Of a stretch of 64,000 bases of DNA, positions 27,168 through 36,601 are shown piece after piece. The translations under genes were made by a program, and so were the position numbers. The notes beneath the pieces were generated by a model that searched no databases, had not been told where the DNA came from, and saw only the letters and a program-made list of their open reading frames with translations. Location of the stretch: contig NZ_JARVCO010000012.1 in the NCBI RefSeq assembly GCF_034531395.1, forward strand, positions 496,001 to 560,000, given 5' to 3'. Numbering within the stretch: position 1 is the stretch's first letter; each line of letters begins with the position of its first letter. Source of the stretch: Pontiella agarivorans (lineage in GTDB: Bacteria; Verrucomicrobiota; Kiritimatiellia; Kiritimatiellales; Pontiellaceae).

Positions 27168-29116
27168 TGACTAATTTACCATTTACTTTACTCCTATCTC
27201 TCTGGCTGGTCGTCAGCTTTATCAGCGTCGGTATTTTGGCAATAATGTGGAGGCTTCCCAAGTTTTGGGAATTTAAAAACCTACAAGGAAAATGCTCTGA
27301 GCTGGAACAAAGATATAAGTTGTTGGAGCCGGAGGTTGAGCAGGGGGCTCGAATGGCTGCTCAACTGAAACAGGATACTGCCAATGTGGAGTTGTTGAAG
27401 ACCCAGGTGGAAAAGCTTGAGCATGAGAAGCAACAACTTGAACCCATTGGGCAGAAAGTTGCAGAACTTGAATCTAAATTAGTTACGAAGCATGACGAGT
27501 TGAACCAAACGGCGGCAGAAGAAAAAACTCTCCGAGAAGAAATTATTCGTCTAGAGAGTGTTAAAAAAAGTGAAGAGGAGGGTATCGAGACTCGAAAAAA
27601 AGCTGTTGAAGAATTGTCGAAAGAAATTGAATCCTTGAATAAACGATTCTCAGAACTCCGAAAAAATATACCTTTAGCGGAAAGTGAACTGGTCTCTTTG
27701 AAGCAGCATCAAGAGCATGTTACTGGGGATATCATTCGGGTAGAGAGTCAGCTGAAAGAGTTAAGGAACTCACATGATGAGGTTAAGAAAGACCTCGATA
27801 AAATGACTGAAAAATACAGCTATCTTAAGGGAGAATCCCAAGCGTTAGAAAAAGAAATTGAAGCTCGTACGAAGCATCTTGAAGCTCTTAAAGCTGATCA
27901 TAAAAATGCCGGTGGAGTAAATGAGACAGATGATCCTATGGGCGATTTGTGGAGCCCTAATTTTGTCTTTTCGCAAACACCTAGGGTCAGTAACGAAGCT
28001 AACGAAGAGTCTCGTATGAGAGATTTATCCAAGAATCTTGAAAACAGAGGATTGGTGTTTGCTGATAGAACCTTAAATGCTTTCCATACTGCACTGAAAG
28101 TTGCAGACATTTCTCCTCTGACCGTATTGTCGGGTATCTCAGGTACAGGCAAAAGTCTTCTGCCAAGAGCATACTCAGATGCGATGGGAATTCATTTTCT
28201 TGGGTTGGCTGTTCAGCCTCGCTGGGATAGTCCCCAAGATATGTTCGGTTTCTACAACTACATGGAACAAAAATACAAAGCAACCGAACTTGCCAGAGCA
28301 ATGGTACAGTTTGAGCGATACAATAAGCTTGCTCATGGCGGTGATCTAAAGGACCAAATGATGTTGGTTCTCTTGGATGAAATGAATCTGGCTCGGGTTG
28401 AGTACTACTTCAGTGAGTTTCTATCAAAGTTGGAAATCAGACGAGATGTGGATCCTGCTAAACTGACGGATAGACAGAAGGTAGAAATTGCCCTAGAGAT
28501 GGGGCATGGTAGCAAAGGTATTGATGAAGTCAGGCTCTATCCTGATAGAAACATTCTTTTCGTTGGAACAATGAATGAGGACGAATCCACTCAGAATCTT
28601 TCTGACAAAGTACTGGATAGATCCTGCGTACTGCGTTTCGGGAAACCAAAGCAACTGCAAACCAATCAAGCAAAAGGCTCTGCGTTTTCAGCCGCGGGTC
28701 CCGACGGCATGTTGCCGAGAGATACTTGGATGAAGTGGACTGATCTTGGGGATAATACGCCGAGCGTATATACAGTTGATGTTATTGAACAACTAAACGA
28801 TGTTCTCAATATGACAGGCAAGCCCTTTGCTCACCGTGTGGGCAAAGCTATCGGCAACTACGTGCTTAGTTACCCAGACTGGATCAGCGGCCGCGAAAAG
28901 ATTGCTTTGGCAGATCAGGTTGAGCAGCGTATCCTTCCAAAGCTGAGAGGATTAGATGTAAACGAGCATCATGACGCATTTTCGAAGCTTTCTACAATTC
29001 TAGCTGATCTGGAAGATCCAGTTCTATCTGCTGCATTCGAAGAGGGTCGTCAAAGTAATCATTCTCGCGGTATGAACTCATTTATTTGGCGAGGTGTGGA
29101 TCGCTGTGAGAATTGA
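27167..29116 (+). CDS. Membrane-anchored coiled-coil McrB-type AAA+ NTPase
   Basis: An N-terminal membrane segment (about residues 4-27) and a long coiled coil (35-245) precede an AAA+ domain of the McrB/dynein-like branch. Walker A is GISGTGKSLL (near base 28135), Walker B VLLDEMNLARVEYYFSEFL (near 28365) and the nucleotide-specificity position is GTMNEDEST (near 28563), a variant of the McrB MNTAD motif. An arginine finger candidate is in VLDRSCVLRF. McrB proteins are GTPases that form rings and drive McrC nucleases; here the ring would be tethered to the membrane. Translation is coupled to the previous gene (TAATG) and to the next one by overlap. Confidence 0.85.
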   Translation: MTNLPFTLLLSLWLVVSFISVGILAIMWRLPKFWEFKNLQGKCSELEQRYKLLEPEVEQGARMAAQLKQDTANVELLKTQVEKLEHEKQQLEPIGQKVAELESKLVTKHDELNQTAAEEKTLREEIIRLESVKKSEEEGIETRKKAVEELSKEIESLNKRFSELRKNIPLAESELVSLKQHQEHVTGDIIRVESQLKELRNSHDEVKKDLDKMTEKYSYLKGESQALEKEIEARTKHLEALKADHKNAGGVNETDDPMGDLWSPNFVFSQTPRVSNEANEESRMRDLSKNLENRGLVFADRTLNAFHTALKVADISPLTVLSGISGTGKSLLPRAYSDAMGIHFLGLAVQPRWDSPQDMFGFYNYMEQKYKATELARAMVQFERYNKLAHGGDLKDQMMLVLLDEMNLARVEYYFSEFLSKLEIRRDVDPAKLTDRQKVEIALEMGHGSKGIDEVRLYPDRNILFVGTMNEDESTQNLSDKVLDRSCVLRFGKPKQLQTNQAKGSAFSAAGPDGMLPRDTWMKWTDLGDNTPSVYTVDVIEQLNDVLNMTGKPFAHRVGKAIGNYVLSYPDWISGREKIALADQVEQRILPKLRGLDVNEHHDAFSKLSTILADLEDPVLSAAFEEGRQSNHSRGMNSFIWRGVDRCEN

Positions 29117-30728
29117 AGGGGTAAAAGAGTTAAGAAAGCACCCTTGGGATGACAGGGTAACAGCTGATAGTTCAACAGTGGATGGTCGTGGTTCCGCTCG
29201 TATTGTGCTTGCCGATATGGGTAAGGAGATTTGGCTTGGCTCTCTTGAATTACCCAAGTCTGGATTCCCTTTTTTAAATAAGGGGGTATGGTACCAAGCC
29301 TATGATCTGCCTCTAACGAGTGCCCCGGGGCAAATTGAACAAAAAAAAACAGATATGCTGTCTGTGTTGGATATAGAGGTAACACAAACGAATTTAATGC
29401 CTCGTCCTAGAAGGGGAAAGGCTAAAGAAGACGATTCGGTAGAAGTTAAATCGCGCGATAAATGGCTCTTTTGGCAGCTACTTAGATACTTTGAACTGAG
29501 CCATCCCGATGATAATCTCGGAGAGTTTGAGGCTGGATATGGTGGTGCAGTTAGACGTTCTTGGGATTCTGTCAGGCGTGAGTGGATACACGCGAATTCA
29601 GATGAACCGGAAATTTCACTAATTGTCCGTTTAGCGAGTAACTCAGCCCTTGTTCAGGCATTGGACCTCATTACTCAAAGTCCTCGTCGAGTCTTGGAGC
29701 GTTACCGTTCAGATACACCAATAGGAAGAATACAGGAACTTGATTCTGCGTGTATCAGAAATTATGCCCACCGACCAGGAAGAAATTCGCTCGAAAAAGC
29801 GGGGCCAAAACAACGTCTTTACTCTGTATTGCGTAGGGAGAATATAGACACTCTAGAGAACCGTGTTTCTTTATGGGTGTTGACAAGGATGAGTGCGATG
29901 GCTGCAGAGTGGCTGGATCGAAATAGCCGTTTTTCAGATAGCCATAGACACACCGTTGTAAAGAGGTTGATGTCCTCTTTACAGGAATGGATAAACCGCC
30001 CAACTTTTTGTGACGTAGATATGCTCTTGGATTTGCCGTCAGAACCCAACTATCCCTTACAGTTTGAGTCTCGTTATAAGTACATTTGGGAAACATACTT
30101 GGCTATTAGGCGGGAAGATCAAGTATTTGAAGATGCTTGGACGTGGCAGCGAGTGCTGTGGGGTGAGTCGGGTCGTCAAATATTTCATGCATTTCTCACA
30201 GGAATATGGAGTGAGCTCTTAGTGTCCACTCCGGTTTTTAGAACTGAGGGACTTTCTGGGCAGTGGCTCATGCCGTTTCGTGCGCCAGGTCCGTTCAAAG
30301 GTCCCGTATATCTCTATGATTCACTTGATGTTAACACCGTTGGTTGGTCTTCGCTATGGAAGGAGAGTGAAGCTTTTCCTGATTTTGACCGGATCGGAAA
30401 GTGCGGATGTGATCAGGTTTTATGGTTTGGAGGAAAAGGTATAGCAATTTGGTATGTTCTCAAGGATCCTCATGCGATAAGTCTTGAAGAAATGATTCGG
30501 CAGGCACGTGAGAGTATGGACCGATCAGTGTCTGATAAAGATCAGTGGGTTGGACTGGTTATTGCGGCAGACCTTTCGGTAGAAGAAAAAGGACCTCAGG
30601 TTGAGCAGATTGGTATAGGTAATTCTATGTGTGTGGGGATTTCTATTCCTATGGATGCTCATCGATATTTCGAAGATATTGAAGCTGGAATTGAAATAGC
30701 ACTTGAAGCTGCTGGAGGCTGTGGATGA
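29106..30728 (+). CDS. DUF2357 / McrC-like partner protein
   Basis: 540 residues from GTG 29106, chosen because GAGGTG lies nine bases before it; GTG 29094 is also possible. The middle carries the DUF2357 hallmark RRENIDTLENRVSLWVLTRM (near base 29840), which marks the McrC-like partners of McrB NTPases. The C-terminal ~150 residues sit where a PD-(D/E)XK nuclease is expected, but I see only CDQVLWFGGKGIAIWYVL and no DxK or ExK, so the nuclease may be inactive. The start overlaps the NTPase gene by 11 bases and the stop overlaps the next start (ATGA). Likely adaptor or degenerate nuclease of the system. Confidence 0.75.
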   Translation: MRIEGVKELRKHPWDDRVTADSSTVDGRGSARIVLADMGKEIWLGSLELPKSGFPFLNKGVWYQAYDLPLTSAPGQIEQKKTDMLSVLDIEVTQTNLMPRPRRGKAKEDDSVEVKSRDKWLFWQLLRYFELSHPDDNLGEFEAGYGGAVRRSWDSVRREWIHANSDEPEISLIVRLASNSALVQALDLITQSPRRVLERYRSDTPIGRIQELDSACIRNYAHRPGRNSLEKAGPKQRLYSVLRRENIDTLENRVSLWVLTRMSAMAAEWLDRNSRFSDSHRHTVVKRLMSSLQEWINRPTFCDVDMLLDLPSEPNYPLQFESRYKYIWETYLAIRREDQVFEDAWTWQRVLWGESGRQIFHAFLTGIWSELLVSTPVFRTEGLSGQWLMPFRAPGPFKGPVYLYDSLDVNTVGWSSLWKESEAFPDFDRIGKCGCDQVLWFGGKGIAIWYVLKDPHAISLEEMIRQARESMDRSVSDKDQWVGLVIAADLSVEEKGPQVEQIGIGNSMCVGISIPMDAHRYFEDIEAGIEIALEAAGGCG

Positions 30729-33190
30729 AGGCTATAGGCATCGATTTGACCAATGCAGTTAGTCAATGTAGTTCCTGTGCAGATACTGATTGGTTTCCTG
30801 CTGTAATACTTCCAATGGTGCAGGATGAGCCTATTCTTGTAGGGAAAGATGCAAAACTGCACCGCCGTGGGGCAGGATTGCTATGGCCGCCAGAAAGTCA
30901 AATTCCTTACAGCAATAACCCAAAGTATGGAAAGGGTAGAGTTACCTTGGCTGAAGCATGGCGATATCTAGCATCATTTGAAACTCAGGATTCAGCATGG
31001 GATAACTATCAGCCTTTTCAACGGCAAATTTCTTGGCAGCCAAATCCTGCAGACAATCGCTCTAAGGTTTCTTTCTCAGCAGAAGATATTATTTCTGAAG
31101 CAGCTGGGGCATGCATTGATAATTTCTCTGACCATGATCTGATTTGTTTTGTTGTTCCCGATGATATAGGTGAAGGTGCACAGCAAGCTTTGCTTGACCG
31201 ACTGGGAGCAACATCCGCAGTCCATCTTCTGCCGCGTCCAATAGCCATTGCTACGGACTGGTGCAGTAGGCAGAATCCTGATAAATTTCGGATCATCGAT
31301 AGGGACAGCGGTTGCTGTGGCTATATCTGGGTGTTATCCGCAGGTTTAGATCGATGGGAGTTCTGTCCTATGGATATACGAAAAGTCTCATTTGGCCAGA
31401 CCGAGTTTCTTATACCGGTCAGGGATCACACGGAGCATAGTAGTGGGCTTGCCGTTGATGGATTAAGTATGCTTGCGGCATATGCTATCGGTGTGAACAA
31501 AGCGGATATCTCAGATGTCTGGTTCAAGATCGTATCCAGTAACCTGATAGAAGAGCTCCTAAATGACACAAGCCTGAATTGTTATACGGATGATTTTCAC
31601 AGAGCATGTTCTGCAGTTAAGGAATGGTCGGGCCGGTTAGCTAAAACGAATCAAGACTGCTCTATAAATCCGGATTCATTAAATTCAGAGCTAATAAAGC
31701 ATGCCAATAAATTTAAGAAACGAGATAGAGATTGTATTGGAACGATAGCCGATGGTTCATTAGCAGGACTTTGTATGGGTGGGGTTTCCATTGCTGGGCG
31801 AGTTCTAGATCAGTATGAAGACTATGGGATTTTCGAAGTAACGAATGGTAGCGCGACGCTCAATGGAGCGAAGCTGGTGGCTCAACAATTAGAACGGGGG
31901 CTTCCAACTTACCGAGATCGCATTGCACCGATAGAAATTTTCTATAAAGGAAATGACGAGTTTTGGGATCCTGTAATATCCACGAAGACGCTTATCGAGG
32001 GAACAACCGTAGAAGCGGGCAAAGTGGCGAGAACCAAAGAGCCGATTAAAGAGTTCTTTATTCCAGCAGGTCAGGACTCTCTAACTCTTATTTTGAGAAG
32101 GAAATTTGGAAATAAACAAATTATCCGTCAAGTGTCTGCTGGTTTGCGCGAAAGTGTGGCAGATAATGAAAATGTAGTTATCACCGCTGAAGTTCGTCCT
32201 GGACAAGGTTTTGCTACCGCTCTAATTCGTTCTCAACGCCCTGGTTTCTTTGAAACAAAACTAAACTGGAAAACAATGAAGGACGGAACGCCTCCTCCTG
32301 CTCCTAAATATGCGTGGCCTCCGGGTGTTGCGAATGTCCATTCAAATGTGTCGCGTTGGGATTTAGCTCCTTTTGAAGAGATTTCTAAAGTTTTATCAGA
32401 TTTCAGGCCGAGGAGGAATACCCCTCATGCGGTGTCAGAGTTTAGGAAATATATTGCTTTTTGGTTAAATGGTAACGAGCCATATCAATATGATGGAAGA
32501 ATCGCCAGTTCTGACAGCTTTAATCGATTTGCTAGGCCCGAGGTACTGGAGGAGTTGTCTCGGAACTTGGGTGATGCGATAGATCTGGCTCCTTCAAATG
32601 ATCAGCTTATTCGGTTAGCAGGTTGGATGTATGAGGCCTGTCCGGCAAGTGCTATTAAAGTTGCGGTTGAGCGAATCAAGAAGAGACAGGAGATGCCATG
32701 CGATCTCGAAGTTGCGGGAAAGGCCTTTGTTAAAAAAGAACACATCCAGGTGTTTGTTGAGATGTTTGTTGAGAGAATTAGAGAGCTCAAAAAAAACTAC
32801 AGCATAGATAGCAACAATAACTGGATAAGAGCCTTTCGTGACTTAATCAGATTTAGGGTGGATCCATTGCGTCCTGAGTTCATTAAGGACTCACAGATAA
32901 ATACGATTGAAAAATATATCATCGGTCTAATGTATTATGAATCAAATCGCCGTGGTCCGAAATATAACAACTGTTTATATATTGCGCCTCATATTCTTAA
33001 AAGACGTCGGTTTGATGATGAGTTTCTAGCTGTGGATAGTAAACGTTGGAAAGAATGGAATGAGATGTTCGAATATGCCAGTAAAGTTGGTATGAATCGG
33101 CAGAAAGACATGGCTAAGGCTATGCTGAAGTTATTGAAGGAAGAAGCCACACTTGGGGATATCAAGATTCTGGCAAGCAATGAAAAGTAA
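30725..33190 (+). CDS. Hsp70/actin-like protein with unknown C-terminal half
   Basis: The N-terminus MKAIGIDLTNAVSQ has the look of the first phosphate loop of Hsp70 (GIDLGTTNS) and is followed by LVGKDAKL, a stretch resembling the Hsp70 lid order, LLPRPIAIATDW (compare the EPTAAALAYG loop) and GVSIAGRVLDQ. Fold assignment is therefore to an Hsp70-like ATPase, with degenerate loops. Residues ~540-821 match nothing I know and are mostly helical with many charged residues. It is embedded in the operon by 4-base and 11-base overlaps with its neighbours, which argues for a fixed role in the same system. Hsp70-like members are reported in some coiled-coil McrBC loci. Confidence 0.6.
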   Translation: MKAIGIDLTNAVSQCSSCADTDWFPAVILPMVQDEPILVGKDAKLHRRGAGLLWPPESQIPYSNNPKYGKGRVTLAEAWRYLASFETQDSAWDNYQPFQRQISWQPNPADNRSKVSFSAEDIISEAAGACIDNFSDHDLICFVVPDDIGEGAQQALLDRLGATSAVHLLPRPIAIATDWCSRQNPDKFRIIDRDSGCCGYIWVLSAGLDRWEFCPMDIRKVSFGQTEFLIPVRDHTEHSSGLAVDGLSMLAAYAIGVNKADISDVWFKIVSSNLIEELLNDTSLNCYTDDFHRACSAVKEWSGRLAKTNQDCSINPDSLNSELIKHANKFKKRDRDCIGTIADGSLAGLCMGGVSIAGRVLDQYEDYGIFEVTNGSATLNGAKLVAQQLERGLPTYRDRIAPIEIFYKGNDEFWDPVISTKTLIEGTTVEAGKVARTKEPIKEFFIPAGQDSLTLILRRKFGNKQIIRQVSAGLRESVADNENVVITAEVRPGQGFATALIRSQRPGFFETKLNWKTMKDGTPPPAPKYAWPPGVANVHSNVSRWDLAPFEEISKVLSDFRPRRNTPHAVSEFRKYIAFWLNGNEPYQYDGRIASSDSFNRFARPEVLEELSRNLGDAIDLAPSNDQLIRLAGWMYEACPASAIKVAVERIKKRQEMPCDLEVAGKAFVKKEHIQVFVEMFVERIRELKKNYSIDSNNNWIRAFRDLIRFRVDPLRPEFIKDSQINTIEKYIIGLMYYESNRRGPKYNNCLYIAPHILKRRRFDDEFLAVDSKRWKEWNEMFEYASKVGMNRQKDMAKAMLKLLKEEATLGDIKILASNEK

Positions 33191-36100
33191 TCTGCAGGAC
33201 ATATGTTGGCGAGTGATTGCCGAGAAAGGGTTTCCTTTAACGACGCATGATGTGTACCGCCGTGTATGCATTCATGTAAATGAAAACGTAAAGGAATATG
33301 AGGTTTCAATAGCGCTGGGTGAATTGCAAGAGCAGGGCGCGCTTCAGCTTGAGGGCATGAATTGGAAGTTAATCAAGTCTCCACCTCCAGTTGCGACTGG
33401 ATCTAATAATGTCGTAGGTGGAGCAAAGCCCAATGATATTTCGGAGCAAGGAGATAAAACTTACACTGCCCCGGGATTAGACGAATCTTTCAAAAATAGT
33501 GGAACCGTTAGAAGTGGCCGGTGGGCAACATTCAGGCGGCTTGTTGATTACTATCTAGACTGTATCGAATTTACGGAAATGCCACAGGTGCGAGCCTATT
33601 TTGAAGGCCAAAATGATACCTGGGTGGGACTGAAATCTAATATTCAATGGGATCGGCTGCATGCAGGGCATCCGGTTGCAATACCACATTTTTCGGAAGA
33701 CCAAGCTGCTTTTCAGCGTAACAGAATGCAGCGAGGTGAAGACCAGTCCCTATATATAGGTTATCCAATCGAACTGGTAGAAACCAGAAATGGAAATCGC
33801 TGGTTAATGCCTATTTTACTCACTCCTGTTAAGGTAACGGATGGAGATCACAGCTTGCTGCTTGAGCAGGATGGGGTAGTAATGCCCAACCAAAAATGGC
33901 TCGATGATCGATTCCGAAGACCTGATGATAGAAATGCGCTTCTTCGCTTTTTGGGCATCTTAAATGCCGAAGATGACGAGGATTCGATTCAGGAGGCAAG
34001 GCGCGTGGGGATACTGGCAGAAAAGCTTGGACGTTATCTTGGCGACAAGCTAATGACCCCAATCCGATTAGATGAGTCTAGTTCACCTGACTGGGAAACT
34101 GCTAAGCCTGGCATCTATAACTCATGCATCATGTCAGTGGGTGGTCGCTATAAGTATACTAAAAGCTTAATGAGCGAACTTCGTTACATTGCGAATCATC
34201 TTTCGGACGAGCAACTGGATTCTACAGCATTAGCGTCACTTTTTCCTCATCAGAAAAAAGGTGAGGATCAAGCCGGTGAAGATGTTCAACAGCTTTTACC
34301 CAATTCATACGTAGCTGGTGTAGATCCTCTGAATGAGTTACAGGAGGAAGCTGTTCGTATGGCTTTGAACCTCCCTATGGCAGCTGTGACTGGTCCTCCA
34401 GGAACTGGAAAATCTGCTGTTGCTCGAAACATCATGATCAATATGGCGCTTCGAAATCGGTCGGTTTTATTTGCAAGCAAGAACCATAGGGCGCTCGATG
34501 CAGTAGAGCTGCCTTTAAATAAGCTGTCTGATAACGGGCCATTAGTTGTGAGGTCTGCCCGACAGGATTGGACTGCAAGGCAGCCTCTACATCAATTACT
34601 TCAGGAATTGCTCAATAGGCCTTTCGCTGAAGACAGTGAAGGGCTGGAGGAGCAGCTTGGTCACCTTAGGGCAGCTCTAGAGGCGAGAGAGCTGAATCGC
34701 GCAGATTTGTCAGTGATCTTACAAAAGAAAGAAGAGAGAGAGTGTGCCGCTGATAAAGGCGAACAGATTAAATCCAGCATACCGATGACGTGGAGGTCTG
34801 ATCGTATAGGGGAAGAAATTTGTAGGATAGTGGGGGAGCACTCCCCTAAGGAACTAAAATCTTTGCTCTCTGTCGCCCAATCAAAAGGGTTGAAAAAATG
34901 GATCTTTCAACTTTTTGTCAAAGCAAAGTTCAATGCAGCGATATCGCTGATTTCAGATATTACTGAAAAATTTAAGAAAGTGGATAATTCTTTTTGGGAT
35001 GCCTGCCTACTTTGGTCGGAGTATCAATCTGTTCAACAAGAGCTTGTTTATATTGATGAACATCTGAAGAAACTTCCTGATCGCAATCAGCTTAATGAAA
35101 TGGGTCAGGAGTTTCGCGATAAGGTAAAAGCCAGCCTAATGAAATGTGTCGATCTGGTTGCGCGAGGTGCGCTCGTGATCAGTGATGAAGAGCGACAAGG
35201 GTTGAGTTCTTTGAGAAGCGCATTACAAACATTTGGCCAGACTCGCCTAAACGCAGCTTTCTTAGAGCAAAGTGCATCTATCCAAAAAATATTTCCTCTA
35301 TGGGCCAGTACGAGCCAGTCGATGAAGAGCACCATTCCTTTGGTGCCTGGCTGCTTCGATCTTTTAATTGTTGATGAAGCTAGTCAGTGCGATATAGCAT
35401 CATCCATTCCTCTATTAGTCCGCTGCAGAAGAGCGATTGTCGTTGGTGATCCCATGCAGCTTCAACATGTAACAAAACTTCAGATTCAATCAGATCGGGA
35501 TCTTTTAACTGCACATCAGCTTACTGATAATGATCTTCAGCGATTTAGCTATAGAGTAAATTCCCTGTTCGATTGTGTTCGTTCTTCTATTCCAGGATCA
35601 AATTATGTAGCACTAAGAGAGCATTTTCGCTCTCATCCTGACATAGCCAATTTTGCAAGTGATTCGTTCTATCAGTCAGCTTTGTTGGTTCGAACAGATC
35701 CTCATCATTTTAAGCACTCGGTCAGGGGGAAAACCGGCATTCACTGGGATGATGTGGTTGGAGAGACGATCAGACCGGGCAAGGGGCAGGGTGGCGTTCA
35801 TATTCCAGAGGAACGTGAGCATATTATCAGGGAACTTTTGGAGCTCCAGAATAATGATTTCGATGGCTCAATAGGTGTGGTGACTCCTTTTAGAGTCCAG
35901 AAACAAAGATTGTCAGATGAGATACATCAACAGCTAAAGCCGGCATTCATAAAAAGAACTGATCTTAATGTAGATACTGCTCATGGTTTTCAGGGGGACG
36001 AACGTGATGTCATGTTTTTCAGCCTATGCTGTGGTCCCGATATGCCCGATGGCAGCCGAGGATTTATAACGAAGGATGGAAACCTGTTTAATGTAGCCAT

Positions 36101-36548
36101 CACGCGAGCCCGTGCAGCACTGAGAATGGTAGGCAATCTAAATTGGGCTCTTTCTTGCGATATTTCTTTTATCCAAAAATGTGCAAATCGTGCTGTTCAT
36201 GCGCAAACCAAGCCAGAAGATAAAGGCGAACTTTATCAATCGCCATGGGAGAAGAAACTCCATAAGGCACTGATTGATGTTGGAATTGATGCTGTGCCGC
36301 AATATCCGGTTGCAGGTCGCTTTCTCGACTTAGCCGTGCTGTCTCCTGTAAAGCTGGATATAGAAGTGGATGGGGAGGCTTTCCATCGTACTGCGGGTGG
36401 ACGCCGGAAAGATGATGACATTTGGCGCGATGAGCAAATGATGGTGTGCGGGTGGCAGGTGTGCCGTTTTTGGGTTTATCAACTCGAAGAGGACTTGGAC
36501 GGATGTGTACAGAGGATAAAAAAGAAGTTGTTGCGAGAGGAAGGTTAA
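33180..36548 (+). CDS. UPF1-like SF1 helicase with C-terminal PD-(D/E)XK nuclease
   Basis: 1122 residues from ATG 33180, overlapping the previous stop by 11 bases. Order: winged-helix-like N-terminus (1-70), a linker, Walker A GPPGTGKSAVARN (near base 34392), a long helical insert (34630-35330), Walker B IVDEASQCD (35368), VGDPMQLQHV, LREHFRSHPDIA, TAHGFQGDERDVMF and VAITRARAAL, the SF1B/UPF1 set. The final ~100 residues are a DUF559/Vsr-like nuclease with E in SPWEKKLH, D in FLDLAV and DIEVDGEAFH, which looks catalytically complete. UPF1-type helicases act on RNA or DNA ends. It is the last gene and the likely effector of the island. Confidence 0.88.
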   Translation: MKSNLQDICWRVIAEKGFPLTTHDVYRRVCIHVNENVKEYEVSIALGELQEQGALQLEGMNWKLIKSPPPVATGSNNVVGGAKPNDISEQGDKTYTAPGLDESFKNSGTVRSGRWATFRRLVDYYLDCIEFTEMPQVRAYFEGQNDTWVGLKSNIQWDRLHAGHPVAIPHFSEDQAAFQRNRMQRGEDQSLYIGYPIELVETRNGNRWLMPILLTPVKVTDGDHSLLLEQDGVVMPNQKWLDDRFRRPDDRNALLRFLGILNAEDDEDSIQEARRVGILAEKLGRYLGDKLMTPIRLDESSSPDWETAKPGIYNSCIMSVGGRYKYTKSLMSELRYIANHLSDEQLDSTALASLFPHQKKGEDQAGEDVQQLLPNSYVAGVDPLNELQEEAVRMALNLPMAAVTGPPGTGKSAVARNIMINMALRNRSVLFASKNHRALDAVELPLNKLSDNGPLVVRSARQDWTARQPLHQLLQELLNRPFAEDSEGLEEQLGHLRAALEARELNRADLSVILQKKEERECAADKGEQIKSSIPMTWRSDRIGEEICRIVGEHSPKELKSLLSVAQSKGLKKWIFQLFVKAKFNAAISLISDITEKFKKVDNSFWDACLLWSEYQSVQQELVYIDEHLKKLPDRNQLNEMGQEFRDKVKASLMKCVDLVARGALVISDEERQGLSSLRSALQTFGQTRLNAAFLEQSASIQKIFPLWASTSQSMKSTIPLVPGCFDLLIVDEASQCDIASSIPLLVRCRRAIVVGDPMQLQHVTKLQIQSDRDLLTAHQLTDNDLQRFSYRVNSLFDCVRSSIPGSNYVALREHFRSHPDIANFASDSFYQSALLVRTDPHHFKHSVRGKTGIHWDDVVGETIRPGKGQGGVHIPEEREHIIRELLELQNNDFDGSIGVVTPFRVQKQRLSDEIHQQLKPAFIKRTDLNVDTAHGFQGDERDVMFFSLCCGPDMPDGSRGFITKDGNLFNVAITRARAALRMVGNLNWALSCDISFIQKCANRAVHAQTKPEDKGELYQSPWEKKLHKALIDVGIDAVPQYPVAGRFLDLAVLSPVKLDIEVDGEAFHRTAGGRRKDDDIWRDEQMMVCGWQVCRFWVYQLEEDLDGCVQRIKKKLLREEG

Positions 36549-36601
36549 CCGTATCTCTTCTAATTTCCCTGTTTAGGTAAACTGGTTTAGATTCAAAACT
36601 A

